A stretch of DNA of 64,000 nucleotides. Origin: Oceanobacter sp. GTDB taxonomy: Bacteria > Pseudomonadota > Gammaproteobacteria > Pseudomonadales > Oceanobacteraceae. The stretch lies in the NCBI GenBank assembly GCA_002733645.1, contig NVWL01000005.1:1-64000 (forward strand). Reading direction: 5' to 3'. The notes under the pieces were generated by a model. That model did no database searches, was not told the origin of the DNA, and worked only from the letters and a program-made list of their open reading frames with translations. The position numbers and the translations under genes are program-made. Below are positions 56,299 through 64,000 of this stretch, one piece after another (the first letter of the stretch is position 1; every line of letters starts with the position of its first letter).

Positions 56299-57579
56299 TT
56301 AATTCAAAATCGGCGACCAAGCTGGCTCTCTAACATCGCCGAACCTGGACGGTAATCGAAATTTGACTTCCCCATCGACCGAAACTGCCGCCAGAATACT
56401 TCGGTCATTTTCAGTTGCTGCATAAATTACCATACTTCCGTTAGGCGCAACACTAGGCGATTCATCCAAATTCGTGTCACGAGTCAACAACCTAACGCGG
56501 CCACTCGCCATATCTTGCGAGGCGATGTGAAAACTATCCCCTTGCCCGTGCACAAAGACCATTTTACGGCCATCGGCAGTCATACGCGCTCTGGCATTGT
56601 ATCGCCCCTCAAAGGTTACACGCTCAACCGAATCATCCTTAGTGTCCAGTTTGTAAATCTGAGGCCCACCGGCTCGACTGGAGGTAAACAGAATATGCCG
56701 ACCATCGGTCATCCACTGCGGCTCGGTATCAATCCCGTAGTGTTTGGTATGACGCTGAACCTTCCGTGTCGCTAAGTCCATGATATAAATATCTGGATTT
56801 CCCATCTTCGAGTGTACAAAAGCCAACTGAGTTCCGTCCGGCGAAAAAGAAGGCGCACTATTCGATCCATCAAAAGACACAACCTTCTCACGATTGCCCG
56901 TCGCTAGCTCCTGGAAAAAGATTTCACTACGGCCATTTTCAAAGGACACATACGCCACACGCTTGCCATCCGGCGACCACGCTGGCGATAAAATGGGTTC
57001 TTTTGAGCGGAAAATCAATTGCTCACGCGCGCCATCGGCGTCGGCAAAATTCAGGTTGAAACGGCTACGCTCTTTGTTTGTTGTGACGTACACCATTTTG
57101 GTGGAAAACACCCCTGGAATGCCGGTGAGTCGTTTAAAAATAAAATCACTGATGTAATGTGCAAGATCACGTAACTGAGTGCCTTCGCCACGAACTCGGT
57201 GATGGACTAATTCAATCTGCTGATGCACATCCACTACGTGAAATTCGATGGCATAACCGCCATCCTCAGCGGTGATATGGCCGACAACGATAAAGTCCTG
57301 CTTCATCAAACGCCAGTCAGCGTAAGCGATATCCTCCGTTCGGCTTGGTTTACTCAGCATTGAACTTTGCTCAAGCGTACGAAAGTATCCGGAACTGGCC
57401 AGGTCATTATTAACAACGGCGCTTATGTCGACGGGTAATTCCGTCGCCCCTGTCCACTCGAATGGAACCACACTGACAGGAATCGCACTTTGACGCCCTT
57501 GAGTGACTTCAATCACGAGTTCGGCTTGCGCTAACTGTGCAATAAATATCGTTAATATCAGAACAACTCGGTTTACCAC
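56299..57579 (-). CDS. tolB: Tol-Pal system protein TolB
   Basis: A 426-aa periplasmic protein with signal peptide ([15 protein letters not shown]), an N-terminal anticodon-like domain and a six-bladed beta propeller (repeats such as [17 protein letters not shown] and [16 protein letters not shown]). It binds Pal and TolA. It overlaps tolA by 7 nt. Confidence 0.96.
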   Translation of the reverse strand: MVNRVVLILTIFIAQLAQAELVIEVTQGRQSAIPVSVVPFEWTGATELPVDISAVVNNDLASSGYFRTLEQSSMLSKPSRTEDIAYADWRLMKQDFIVVGHITAEDGGYAIEFHVVDVHQQIELVHHRVRGEGTQLRDLAHYISDFIFKRLTGIPGVFSTKMVYVTTNKERSRFNLNFADADGAREQLIFRSKEPILSPAWSPDGKRVAYVSFENGRSEIFFQELATGNREKVVSFDGSNSAPSFSPDGTQLAFVHSKMGNPDIYIMDLATRKVQRHTKHYGIDTEPQWMTDGRHILFTSSRAGGPQIYKLDTKDDSVERVTFEGRYNARARMTADGRKMVFVHGQGDSFHIASQDMASGRVRLLTRDTNLDESPSVAPNGSMVIYAATENDRSILAAVSVDGEVKFRLPSRFGDVREPAWSPILN

Positions 57580-58502
57580 GTTGCGTTCTCCGGTCTGAAT
57601 TTCATAGTTAAGGTACGGAAATTTTTCTCAAACACTCGAATATCATCAGGCACTGACAGCGGTGACGCTTTCATAATGGCCTGCTCAACCGAGCGATCTA
57701 ATGCTTGATGCCCGCTACTTTTAGTGACGGTGGCTGATATAACTTCACCGGTCGGCACCATTGTAAGGCGCACTTCCACTTCCATTTCTGGCGTTACATT
57801 TGGCGGGTAACGCCAAGCCGCTGCCACTTGAGCGCGAATAATATCTTGATGCTCAGCAGTCAGCTGCGTTGCTCGCTCTGCCTGTGCGACTTTTGCGGCC
57901 GCTTCTTCTTGACGACGAATTTCAGAGTTCGCCTCTTCCAGTGCTAACTGCTCCATCAATGACTGCTCTGCGGCTTCACGTGCAGCTTCTTCTGCAATGG
58001 CTTTCTCTTTGGCTGCCTTTTCTTTAGCTGCCTTTTCTTTTTCAGCTTTAGCCTTTGCTGCTTTTTCTTGAGCTAACTTTTCTGCCGCCGCTTTTTCTTT
58101 ATCCGCCTTAGCTTTGGCTGCCTTTTCTTTTTCAGCTTTAGCTTTTGCTGCTTTTTCTTGAGCTAACTTTTCTGCCGCTGCTTTCTCTTTATCCGCCTTA
58201 GCTTTGGCTAATTTTTCTTTAGCGGCTTTTTCACGAGCCTGTTTTTCACGAGCCTGTTTTTCCCGAGCTAAGCGTTGCTGACGCAACCGTTCAGCTTCTT
58301 GTTGTTTCTTTTTTATATCTCGATCTTTGACCGCTTTATTTTCTTCTTGAATCACATTCGCCACCATATGCGGCGGCAAAGGCTCAGGCATCACTTGAAT
58401 ATCGCGACGCCATTCAAATATCAATAACGCAAACGCCCCCACGTGAATAAGGATCGCTACGAGGGTTGGCAAAAAATAACTGCCCGGTTCTCGCCAATTC
58501 AT
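57573..58502 (-). CDS. tolA: Tol-Pal system protein TolA
   Basis: A 309-aa protein: one N-terminal membrane helix ([19 protein letters not shown]), a long Lys/Ala/Glu helical domain II (about 55-200) and a C-terminal domain III (about 215-309, [20 protein letters not shown]). It spans the periplasm to reach TolB/Pal. Domain II contains an exact-looking 30-residue duplication. ATG 58502 comes 2 nt after the tolR stop; an upstream ATG inside tolR is less likely. Confidence 0.94.
   Translation of the reverse strand: MNWREPGSYFLPTLVAILIHVGAFALLIFEWRRDIQVMPEPLPPHMVANVIQEENKAVKDRDIKKKQQEAERLRQQRLAREKQAREKQAREKAAKEKLAKAKADKEKAAAEKLAQEKAAKAKAEKEKAAKAKADKEKAAAEKLAQEKAAKAKAEKEKAAKEKAAKEKAIAEEAAREAAEQSLMEQLALEEANSEIRRQEEAAAKVAQAERATQLTAEHQDIIRAQVAAAWRYPPNVTPEMEVEVRLTMVPTGEVISATVTKSSGHQALDRSVEQAIMKASPLSVPDDIRVFEKNFRTLTMKFRPENATW
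58027..58206. repeat. Two tandem 90-bp copies inside tolA domain II
   Basis: The sequence from 58027 repeats at 58117 with only a few silent or conservative changes. It encodes two 30-residue Ala/Lys/Glu helical segments. The in-frame duplication lengthens the TolA stalk. Confidence 0.85.
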
Positions 58503-58503
58503 A

Positions 58504-58953
58504 TTATGGGCGAGCCTCCGGATCAGGCGCTTCCGTGACAAGCCCAACATTGGTAATACCTGCGCCTTGCAGACTCCCCATCAATAATACAACTTTACCG
58601 TACGGTACAGATTCATCACCGCGAATCATAAATCGACTTTTAGGCTCGGCTTTAAATAGCTTCCCGGCGTATTCGGTCACTTCACGTAAGCTCATTGGCT
58701 TAGGATCTTCTTCATCGCGCTCGACAAAGTACAAACCATCAGAATTCACCGACAGCATAAGTGTGGTGTCGTCCGGATCTATTTCTGTTGGTGTGGAATC
58801 AACATTAGGAAGATTCACCGGCACGGTTTGCACCAACATGGGTGCCGTCACCATAAAGATGATCAGCAACACCAGCATAACGTCGATATAAGGCACGACA
58901 TTAATTTCAGCCATCGCACGGCGTTTTGGCATTTGCTGCTGCAGTGGTTCCAT
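58504..58953 (-). CDS. tolR: Tol-Pal system protein TolR
   Basis: A 149-aa ExbD/TolR-family protein with one membrane helix carrying the channel Asp ([19 protein letters not shown]) and a periplasmic domain (about 55-140). With TolQ it forms the proton channel that drives TolA. Overlaps tolQ by one base. Confidence 0.96.
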   Translation of the reverse strand: MEPLQQQMPKRRAMAEINVVPYIDVMLVLLIIFMVTAPMLVQTVPVNLPNVDSTPTEIDPDDTTLMLSVNSDGLYFVERDEEDPKPMSLREVTEYAGKLFKAEPKSRFMIRGDESVPYGKVVLLMGSLQGAGITNVGLVTEAPDPEARP

Positions 58954-59669
58954 TACTTAACCTCCGCACCAGCGGTAGTACGAATAGAGGTTTGATGCAT
59001 TTTGTGCGCTTGACGGTACAGCAGCGAGCTAAATTCATCGGCAAAGGTCACTAAACCAGAATGCAATTTATCTGTTTTTTCAACATATCGGTTATAAAAA
59101 ATAACGGCGGGAATGGCCGCTAATAAGCCCATTGCGGTGGCAACCAAGGCTTCAGAAATACCCGGAGCAACCGTTGCAATCGTCGCTTGTTTTACACTGG
59201 CTAAACCATGAAACGAGTGCATGATGCCCCACACGGTTCCAAACAAACCTACGTATGGGCTGGTTGATCCAATCGTTGCCAGCAAAGGCAAGTGGTTATC
59301 AAGCGATTCGGTTTCACGCGTAATTGCCACACGCATCGCGCGCTGAACACCTGCCATAACAGCATCAGGATCTAACGTGTTTTGCTGACGCATTTTTCCA
59401 AATTCTTTGAGGCCTGCCATAAAGACATTTTCGCCCGCGCTGGTGTAACTCTGTTGCTGACATTCACGGTATAAATCATTGAGATCTATGCCTGACCAAA
59501 AGCGCTCTTCAAAATGAAGCAGGTCTTTTTGTGTCGCGGATAATAAACGTCCGCGCTGGACGATCACAATCCAGCTGCCTATTGATGCTGCGATCAACAT
59601 CAACATCACCAGTTGCACGACAAAACTGGCATTTAAAATCAAATGTAAAATAGAGAGAGATTCGTTCAC
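58953..59669 (-). CDS. tolQ: Tol-Pal system protein TolQ
   Basis: A 238-aa MotA/TolQ/ExbB channel protein with three membrane helices; the conserved segment SPYVGLFGTVWGIMHSF and AATAMGLLAAIPAVIFYN-like block are visible. The start is GTG 59669 ([12 protein letters not shown]), preceded by AGGAG and overlapping the ybgC stop by 4 nt; a longer frame to 59750 lies inside ybgC and is rejected. Confidence 0.95.
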   Translation of the reverse strand: MNESLSILHLILNASFVVQLVMLMLIAASIGSWIVIVQRGRLLSATQKDLLHFEERFWSGIDLNDLYRECQQQSYTSAGENVFMAGLKEFGKMRQQNTLDPDAVMAGVQRAMRVAITRETESLDNHLPLLATIGSTSPYVGLFGTVWGIMHSFHGLASVKQATIATVAPGISEALVATAMGLLAAIPAVIFYNRYVEKTDKLHSGLVTFADEFSSLLYRQAHKMHQTSIRTTAGAEVK

Positions 59670-60106
59670 GATTGCTCCTGCGGTACGGGTTGTATTTGTT
59701 CTGCTACTTGTCCTGGAATGGCCATTGGCTTTCCCGTTTCGTCGATACAAGCGACGCGGACTTCCGCTTCTGCAAGTACTTCTATAAAGGATGGTTCATT
59801 ATTTATGTCGCTATCTGACCGACGAATTACACGCTGGTTCAATGTCATCCCGGCTTTTGTTCGGGCTGTTACTTCAACCGTGGTAATAATTTCTTCGTCC
59901 AGCATGGCGGGCTTACGGTAGCGAATACTGAGGTCACGAACGACAAATCGTACGCCCTGCTGCATCAGTACCTGCTGATTAAATCCAAGCGTGCGCAACC
60001 ATTCGCTGCGTGCGCGCTCAAAAAACTTCAAATAGTTGGCGTAATATACGATGCCACCGGCGTCAGTATCTTCGATATAGACCCGTAAAGGCCACTCAAA
60101 CATCAC
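59666..60106 (-). CDS. ybgC: Tol-Pal-associated acyl-CoA thioesterase YbgC
   Basis: A 146-aa hotdog enzyme with the YbgC motif [28 protein letters not shown] (read as D-T-D-A-G-G-x-V-Y with catalytic Asp near residue 14). It hydrolyses short acyl-CoA or acyl-ACP. It starts in an 11-nt overlap with ruvB and overlaps tolQ by 4 nt. Confidence 0.94.
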   Translation of the reverse strand: MMFEWPLRVYIEDTDAGGIVYYANYLKFFERARSEWLRTLGFNQQVLMQQGVRFVVRDLSIRYRKPAMLDEEIITTVEVTARTKAGMTLNQRVIRRSDSDINNEPSFIEVLAEAEVRVACIDETGKPMAIPGQVAEQIQPVPQEQS

Positions 60107-61127
60107 TGGCGTCCTTATTAAATCGTGCGGGAAGGTCTAACCCAAAATGCAGATACGCCATTTTTGTAGCAACACGGCCTCTTGGTGTACGAGTAATGTA
60201 CCCTTGTTGCATCAGGTACGGCTCAAGCACGTCTTCAATGGTGTCACGCTCTTCGCCGATGGACGCCGCTAAGCTTTCAACCCCAGCGGGGCCGCCATCG
60301 TATTTTTCCATCAACGTAAGCAGTAAACGTCGATCCATGTGATCGAAACCTTGAGCATCAACATTCAACATATTTAACGCAAGGTCGGCGATGTCTTTGG
60401 TAACGCGTCCATCGGCTTTCACTTGTGCGTAATCGCGTACTCGACGTAATAATCGGTTGGCAATACGTGGAGTTCCACGAGCGCGACGTGCAATTTCTTG
60501 TGCGCCTTTATCGTCTAATTCAAGTTCCATCATGCGACCCGAGCGCCCAACAATATGACTCAGGTCTTCTATATTGTAGAACTCTAGCCGTTGCACAATA
60601 CCAAAACGGTCTCGCAAAGGTGAGGTTAACAAACCTGCACGCGTCGTCGCTCCAACTAAGGTAAAGGGGGGTAATTCAATCTTCATTGAGCGCGCGGATG
60701 GGCCTTCACCGACCATAATATCGAGCTGATAATCTTCCATCGCCGGATAAAGTACTTCTTCTACCGCTGGACTCATACGATGTATTTCATCGATAAAGAG
60801 AACATCACCCTCTTCTAAACTGGTAAGAATGGCAGCCAGATCTCCGGCACGCTCTAACACGGGGCCAGACGTTGATTTGATCTGTACGCCCATTTCTTCG
60901 GCAATGATATTCGCTAGGGTGGTTTTACCTAATCCCGGCGGCCCGAACACCAAGGTGTGATCAAGCGCTTCGTCACGACCTTTAGCCGCGCCGATAAAGA
61001 TTTCCATTTGCTCACGAACACTTGGCTGGCCAATGTAGTCAGCCAAACGTTTAGGGCGAATTGCTCTGTCTTGTTTTTCTTCACCCAGCTGTGGCGTTGG
61101 AGTAATAAAACGATCTGTTTCTATCAT
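60096..61127 (-). CDS. ruvB: Holliday junction helicase subunit RuvB
   Basis: A 343-aa AAA+ motor: Walker [11 protein letters not shown], Walker B LFIDEIHR, sensor 1 [18 protein letters not shown] and a C-terminal winged helix (RTPRGR). It drives branch migration with RuvA. ATG 61127 gives MIETDRF, the family start; a frame seven codons longer overlaps ruvA. Confidence 0.97.
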   Translation of the reverse strand: MIETDRFITPTPQLGEEKQDRAIRPKRLADYIGQPSVREQMEIFIGAAKGRDEALDHTLVFGPPGLGKTTLANIIAEEMGVQIKSTSGPVLERAGDLAAILTSLEEGDVLFIDEIHRMSPAVEEVLYPAMEDYQLDIMVGEGPSARSMKIELPPFTLVGATTRAGLLTSPLRDRFGIVQRLEFYNIEDLSHIVGRSGRMMELELDDKGAQEIARRARGTPRIANRLLRRVRDYAQVKADGRVTKDIADLALNMLNVDAQGFDHMDRRLLLTLMEKYDGGPAGVESLAASIGEERDTIEDVLEPYLMQQGYITRTPRGRVATKMAYLHFGLDLPARFNKDASDV

Positions 61128-61137
61128 TTGCCCACCA

Positions 61138-61749
61138 TCATTTTCCACCCATGGTGTTACGCAGCGCTAGGCGAATCATTTCTTCCGGTGTTGAACATTG
61201 ATCAGCGACTTTTATCAACATTTTACTCGCTTCTTGCGGCTTGTAGCCTAAGGCCACCAGCGCACTTTCGGCTTCGAGAATAATTTGTTCTTGCGAGTTC
61301 TTTTCTACCGCATCGGCTTGTGCCCAAAGCGGTGCAGGGGCTTGCCATTCTTTTAAGCGATCACGCATTTCAACAATTAAACGTTCAGCAGTTTTTTTAC
61401 CTACCCCCGGCAAACGAGTCAATGAGGTGATGTCTTCGCTGTGTACGCAGTGCGCAAACGAATTGACGTCCATTCCGGATAAAATCGCCAACGCGAGCTT
61501 TGGCCCCACGCCACTGACTTTAATTAACGTACGGAATAATGTGCGCTGATTTTTGTCGCTAAACGCATACAGTTGATGCGCATCTTCACGAATCGCGAGG
61601 TGCGTGTAGACGGTTACCGGCTCGCCGATACCGCCCAACACAACGAAGGTCGACATGGGTGCCTGCACTTCGTAGCCAACACCTTGCACGTCAATCAGTA
61701 ATTCTGGAGCTTGTTTTTCGAGGATAAAGCCTTGCAGTCGCCCAATCAT
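61138..61749 (-). CDS. ruvA: Holliday junction helicase subunit RuvA
   Basis: A 203-aa protein: OB-fold N-terminal domain (MIGRLQGFI), two helix-hairpin-helix motifs ([16 protein letters not shown] and [16 protein letters not shown]) and a C-terminal RuvB-binding domain ([16 protein letters not shown]). It holds Holliday junctions in a square form. 80 nt after ruvC and 10 nt before ruvB. Confidence 0.97.
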   Translation of the reverse strand: MIGRLQGFILEKQAPELLIDVQGVGYEVQAPMSTFVVLGGIGEPVTVYTHLAIREDAHQLYAFSDKNQRTLFRTLIKVSGVGPKLALAILSGMDVNSFAHCVHSEDITSLTRLPGVGKKTAERLIVEMRDRLKEWQAPAPLWAQADAVEKNSQEQIILEAESALVALGYKPQEASKMLIKVADQCSTPEEMIRLALRNTMGGK

Positions 61750-61829
61750 GTCTCTATTACACTGAGGTTATAAACAGTAGTAGCCTAACAGCAAAAACGC
61801 CTATCACCAATCAGAGTTACTGTTATTCG

Positions 61830-62351
61830 TTAAGAAGCACGCCCTCGACGATACGTTTTTAGTCCGGCTCGACTAATAAGGCTGGCATTGGTGTGGGCGT
61901 GACAGATGGCAATGGCTAAAGCATCCGCCGCATCCGCTTGGGGCAACCCCGGCAGTTTCAGTAAACGCTGAACCATGTACTGCACTTGCTCTTTATCGGC
62001 ACCGCCGTTACCGACTACCGCTTGCTTAATAGATCGCGGCGCGTATTCATGAATGGGTAAGCTCTGCAATTGCGCGGCAACAATAGAGACGCCTCGCGCC
62101 TGCCCTAGCTTTAATGCTGAGTCTGCATTTTTACCCATAAACACTTGTTCAATAGCAAATTCTTGCGGGCAATATTGCTCGATCAATTGGGTGATGCTTT
62201 CAAAAATGCACTGTAAGCGCTCAGGCAGCTCACCTTTACCGGTACGAATACACCCGCTAGTGATGTATTCCATTTTATTACCCGCCAAGGTGTTAATCAC
62301 ACCAAAGCCTGTGATTCGAGAGCCCGGGTCAATGCCTAAGATAATGGCCAT
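61830..62351 (-). CDS. ruvC: Holliday junction resolvase RuvC
   Basis: A 173-aa nuclease with the acidic catalytic set: Asp7 ([11 protein letters not shown]), Glu near 67 ([11 protein letters not shown]) and the [12 protein letters not shown] motif near the end. ATG 62351 overlaps the lipoprotein stop by one base (TAATG); a longer frame to 62372 is rejected. In most gammaproteobacteria yebC precedes ruvC, but here a lipoprotein gene does. Confidence 0.96.
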   Translation of the reverse strand: MAIILGIDPGSRITGFGVINTLAGNKMEYITSGCIRTGKGELPERLQCIFESITQLIEQYCPQEFAIEQVFMGKNADSALKLGQARGVSIVAAQLQSLPIHEYAPRSIKQAVVGNGGADKEQVQYMVQRLLKLPGLPQADAADALAIAICHAHTNASLISRAGLKTYRRGRAS

Positions 62352-62731
62352 TATGGGCGATCGAACACCCAACTTTGACCCGATTCTTTATTCATCACAC
62401 TCAAGCGCTCCCAATCGTCTGGTAGGGTGACATACAGACACGGCGTAGTGATCATTTGAGGGAGGATCACACCAGCACGTGGCGACGAGACATCGTAGGT
62501 CAACTTAATATGTCCATCATCGTCTATTTGCTCTTCAAGCTGAACGTTATAGCCCGGTGTGGGCTTTGATCCCGCGCCAATAGTGAGGGTGGAATCCATC
62601 AGGCTAACACCGGCGTTTGCCTTACATTGAGGGTTTGCTGACGTTGATAAATCAAGCGCCGCAGGCTTGCCTGCACAGGCTGCGATAGCCAAAGTACCTG
62701 TCACCACACCTACTATTTTCGTCAGACGCAT
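62351..62731 (-). CDS. Small lipoprotein upstream of ruvC
   Basis: A 126-aa protein with lipobox AIAAC (Cys19), then a beta-rich mature domain with two more cysteines (NPQCKAN and TPCLYVTL) that could form a disulfide. I do not recognise the family. It takes the place usually held by yebC and overlaps ruvC by one base, so it is co-translated with a DNA repair gene though its product would go to the envelope. Confidence 0.75.
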   Translation of the reverse strand: MRLTKIVGVVTGTLAIAACAGKPAALDLSTSANPQCKANAGVSLMDSTLTIGAGSKPTPGYNVQLEEQIDDDGHIKLTYDVSSPRAGVILPQMITTPCLYVTLPDDWERLSVMNKESGQSWVFDRP

Positions 62732-62780
62732 CCTATTCTCCGTTCATTAAACTGTGGGCTATTTTTATATCGAGCACAAA

Positions 62781-62810
62781 AAAGCCAGTATCCATGATGA
62801 ATACTGGCGA
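62781..62810 (-). terminator. Terminator of clpB
   Basis: GCCAGTAT (62784-62791) and ATACTGGC (62801-62808) with a 9-nt loop; on the minus strand it is followed by TTTTTT. It lies about 60 nt after the clpB stop. Confidence 0.88.
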
Positions 62811-62871
62811 GTATACAGGTCGCTGATTTGAGTGTCAGTGACTAGCTATCTCAATGAGGATGGCCAGTCAC

Positions 62872-64000
62872 TCAGGCGTCGCGAGGTGTGAAGACAAACT
62901 CATCACCTTCAACCTTGGCAACAATCGTACTGCCCGGTATAAAGCGCCCTGACAGAATATCTTGCGCTAATGGATTTTCGATCCAACGCTGAATAGCACG
63001 CTTCAATGGTCGTGCGCCATAGATGGGGTCATAACCCACATCCACCAGCTTAGTCGCCGCCTCGTCACTGAGCTCCAGCTGCAAATCACGCTCTTGCAAA
63101 CGCTCGCGCAACATATCCAGCTGAATATCAGCAATGCCTCGCAACTGATCTTTTGCGAGCGGATGGAAGACCACTGCTTCATCAATCCGGTTGATAAACT
63201 CTGGGCGAAAATGTCCACCAACAACCTCCATGACAGCGTCGCGCATTTCTTCATAGGTGCCATCACCAATGCCATTCTCACCTGCTAGGGTTTGAATCAC
63301 ATCCGACCCTAAGTTCGAGGTCATCACTAAGACGGTATTTTTGAAATCTACACGACGACCCTGGCCGTCGGTAAGCTGCCCATCATCGAGCACTTGCAAC
63401 AGAATATTAAAAACATCCGGGTGTGCTTTTTCAACCTCGTCTAGCAAGATCACAGAATACGGCTTACGACGCACAGCTTCTGTTAAGTAGCCGCCCTCTT
63501 CGTAACCCACATACCCCGGCGGAGCGCCAATAAGTCGAGCCACTGAGTGCTTCTCCATGTACTCAGACATATCAATGCGGATCATGGCGTCACGACTGTC
63601 AAACAAGAAATTCGCCAGCGCCTTACACAGTTCCGTTTTACCCACACCAGTTGGGCCTAGAAATAGGAAAGAACCGTTCGGGCGATTCGGGTCAGACAAC
63701 CCCGCACGAGAGCGACGAACGGCATTGGAGACCGCCGCAATGGCTTGCTCTTGGCCAATCACAGAGTCATGCAACACGGATTCCATACGCAATAATTTTT
63801 CACGCTCTCCTTCGAGCATTTTACTGACGGGAACCCCCGTCCATTTAGAAACGATTTCAGCGATTTCGTCTTCTGTTACCTTATTGCGCAGTAAGGTAAA
63901 TTCTTGCGCGCCGGTCGATTCAGCTTCGGCCTCTGAGGCCAGCAGCTTCTCCAACTCAGGAATTCGACCATACTGAAGCTCTGACATTTTTTGCAGGTCA
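62872..64000 (-). CDS. clpB: ATP-dependent chaperone ClpB, C-terminal part
   Basis: The last 376 codons of ClpB; the frame is open at the right edge (the codons for DLQK precede [16 protein letters not shown]). The visible part covers the end of the middle coiled-coil domain and the second AAA+ domain: Walker [11 protein letters not shown], Walker [12 protein letters not shown], sensor [11 protein letters not shown] and the C-terminal small domain. With DnaK it dissolves protein aggregates. The internal ATG at 63987 is not the start, though some bacteria make a shorter ClpB from an internal codon further upstream. Confidence 0.95.
   Translation of the reverse strand, partial: DLQKMSELQYGRIPELEKLLASEAEAESTGAQEFTLLRNKVTEDEIAEIVSKWTGVPVSKMLEGEREKLLRMESVLHDSVIGQEQAIAAVSNAVRRSRAGLSDPNRPNGSFLFLGPTGVGKTELCKALANFLFDSRDAMIRIDMSEYMEKHSVARLIGAPPGYVGYEEGGYLTEAVRRKPYSVILLDEVEKAHPDVFNILLQVLDDGQLTDGQGRRVDFKNTVLVMTSNLGSDVIQTLAGENGIGDGTYEEMRDAVMEVVGGHFRPEFINRIDEAVVFHPLAKDQLRGIADIQLDMLRERLQERDLQLELSDEAATKLVDVGYDPIYGARPLKRAIQRWIENPLAQDILSGRFIPGSTIVAKVEGDEFVFTPRDA

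Overview
The window is chromosomal DNA of a gammaproteobacterium, probably a marine member of the Oceanospirillales/Pseudomonadales lineage. The evidence is gene order: mtnP-nagZ-(ykuD)-psrA-lexA-sulA-two small genes, nadA-bepA-tusA-perM-dapA-bamC-MBL-purC, and clpB / ruvC-ruvA-ruvB-ybgC-tolQRAB-pal-cpoB. The first two blocks largely match the order known from Pseudomonas. A glucosylglycerate (compatible solute) module fits a saline habitat, but that part is inference. No CRISPR array, rRNA or prophage was seen.

Region 1 (1-6.7 kb) is a chromosomal integron. The integrase gene (5691-6659, +) has a sigma70 promoter overlapped by a consensus LexA box. To its left, reading on the minus strand, lie the attI junction (about 5378), four attC sites (3838-3909, 3247-3351, 1039-1109, 212-292) and cassettes. 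The cassette ends could be placed to the base: for cassettes 1-3 the 7-bp R'' of each attC is the exact complement of the 7-bp core at the same cassette's own start; for cassette 4 there is one mismatch. Cassette 1 holds a 457-aa unknown protein with a C-terminal membrane anchor. Cassette 2 holds a DUF1643 protein. Cassette 3 is a 2.2-kb three-gene cassette (LysR regulator divergent from DoxX and a glutathione transferase). Cassette 4 holds a P-loop kinase-like protein. Cassette 5 runs off the left edge and starts with a ribbon-helix-helix antitoxin. The attI region carries six copies of AGTGTGC, four of them in two palindromes. Two REP-like repeats follow the integrase.

Region 2 (6.8-21 kb): purine-salvage and peptidoglycan-recycling genes (mtnP, nagZ, a YkuD protein without signal peptide), psrA with a PsrA-like operator, lexA with three LexA boxes, sulA, and then a thiamine operon thiC-thiO-thiS-thiG-thiDE-htpG behind a TPP riboswitch, with the chaperone gene htpG joined to it by a 1-nt overlap.

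Region 3 (21-29.8 kb): hotdog thioesterases, a CheY-CheC-PAS/GGDEF operon (GGDEF degenerate), an AraC regulator, a large 7TM hybrid histidine kinase, and prephenate dehydratase.

Region 4 (30-41 kb): carbon metabolism. D-glycerate kinase, a HAD phosphatase and glucosyl-3-phosphoglycerate synthase face an Entner-Doudoroff operon (zwf-pgl-edd-eda) whose last gene is a GH13_18 phosphorylase, probably acting on glucosylglycerate. galU follows. Together these form a plausible closed loop that makes and recovers glucosylglycerate. tRNA-Asn and tRNA-Pro lie next.

Region 5 (41-64 kb): lipoproteins, a DUF898/M48 membrane pair ending in a 14-bp VNTR, the purC-dapA block, a BepA-like protease whose stop codon is supplied by the target duplication of an IS5-type MITE, nadA, two identical tRNA-Lys genes, the Tol-Pal operon, ruvABC and the 3' part of clpB.
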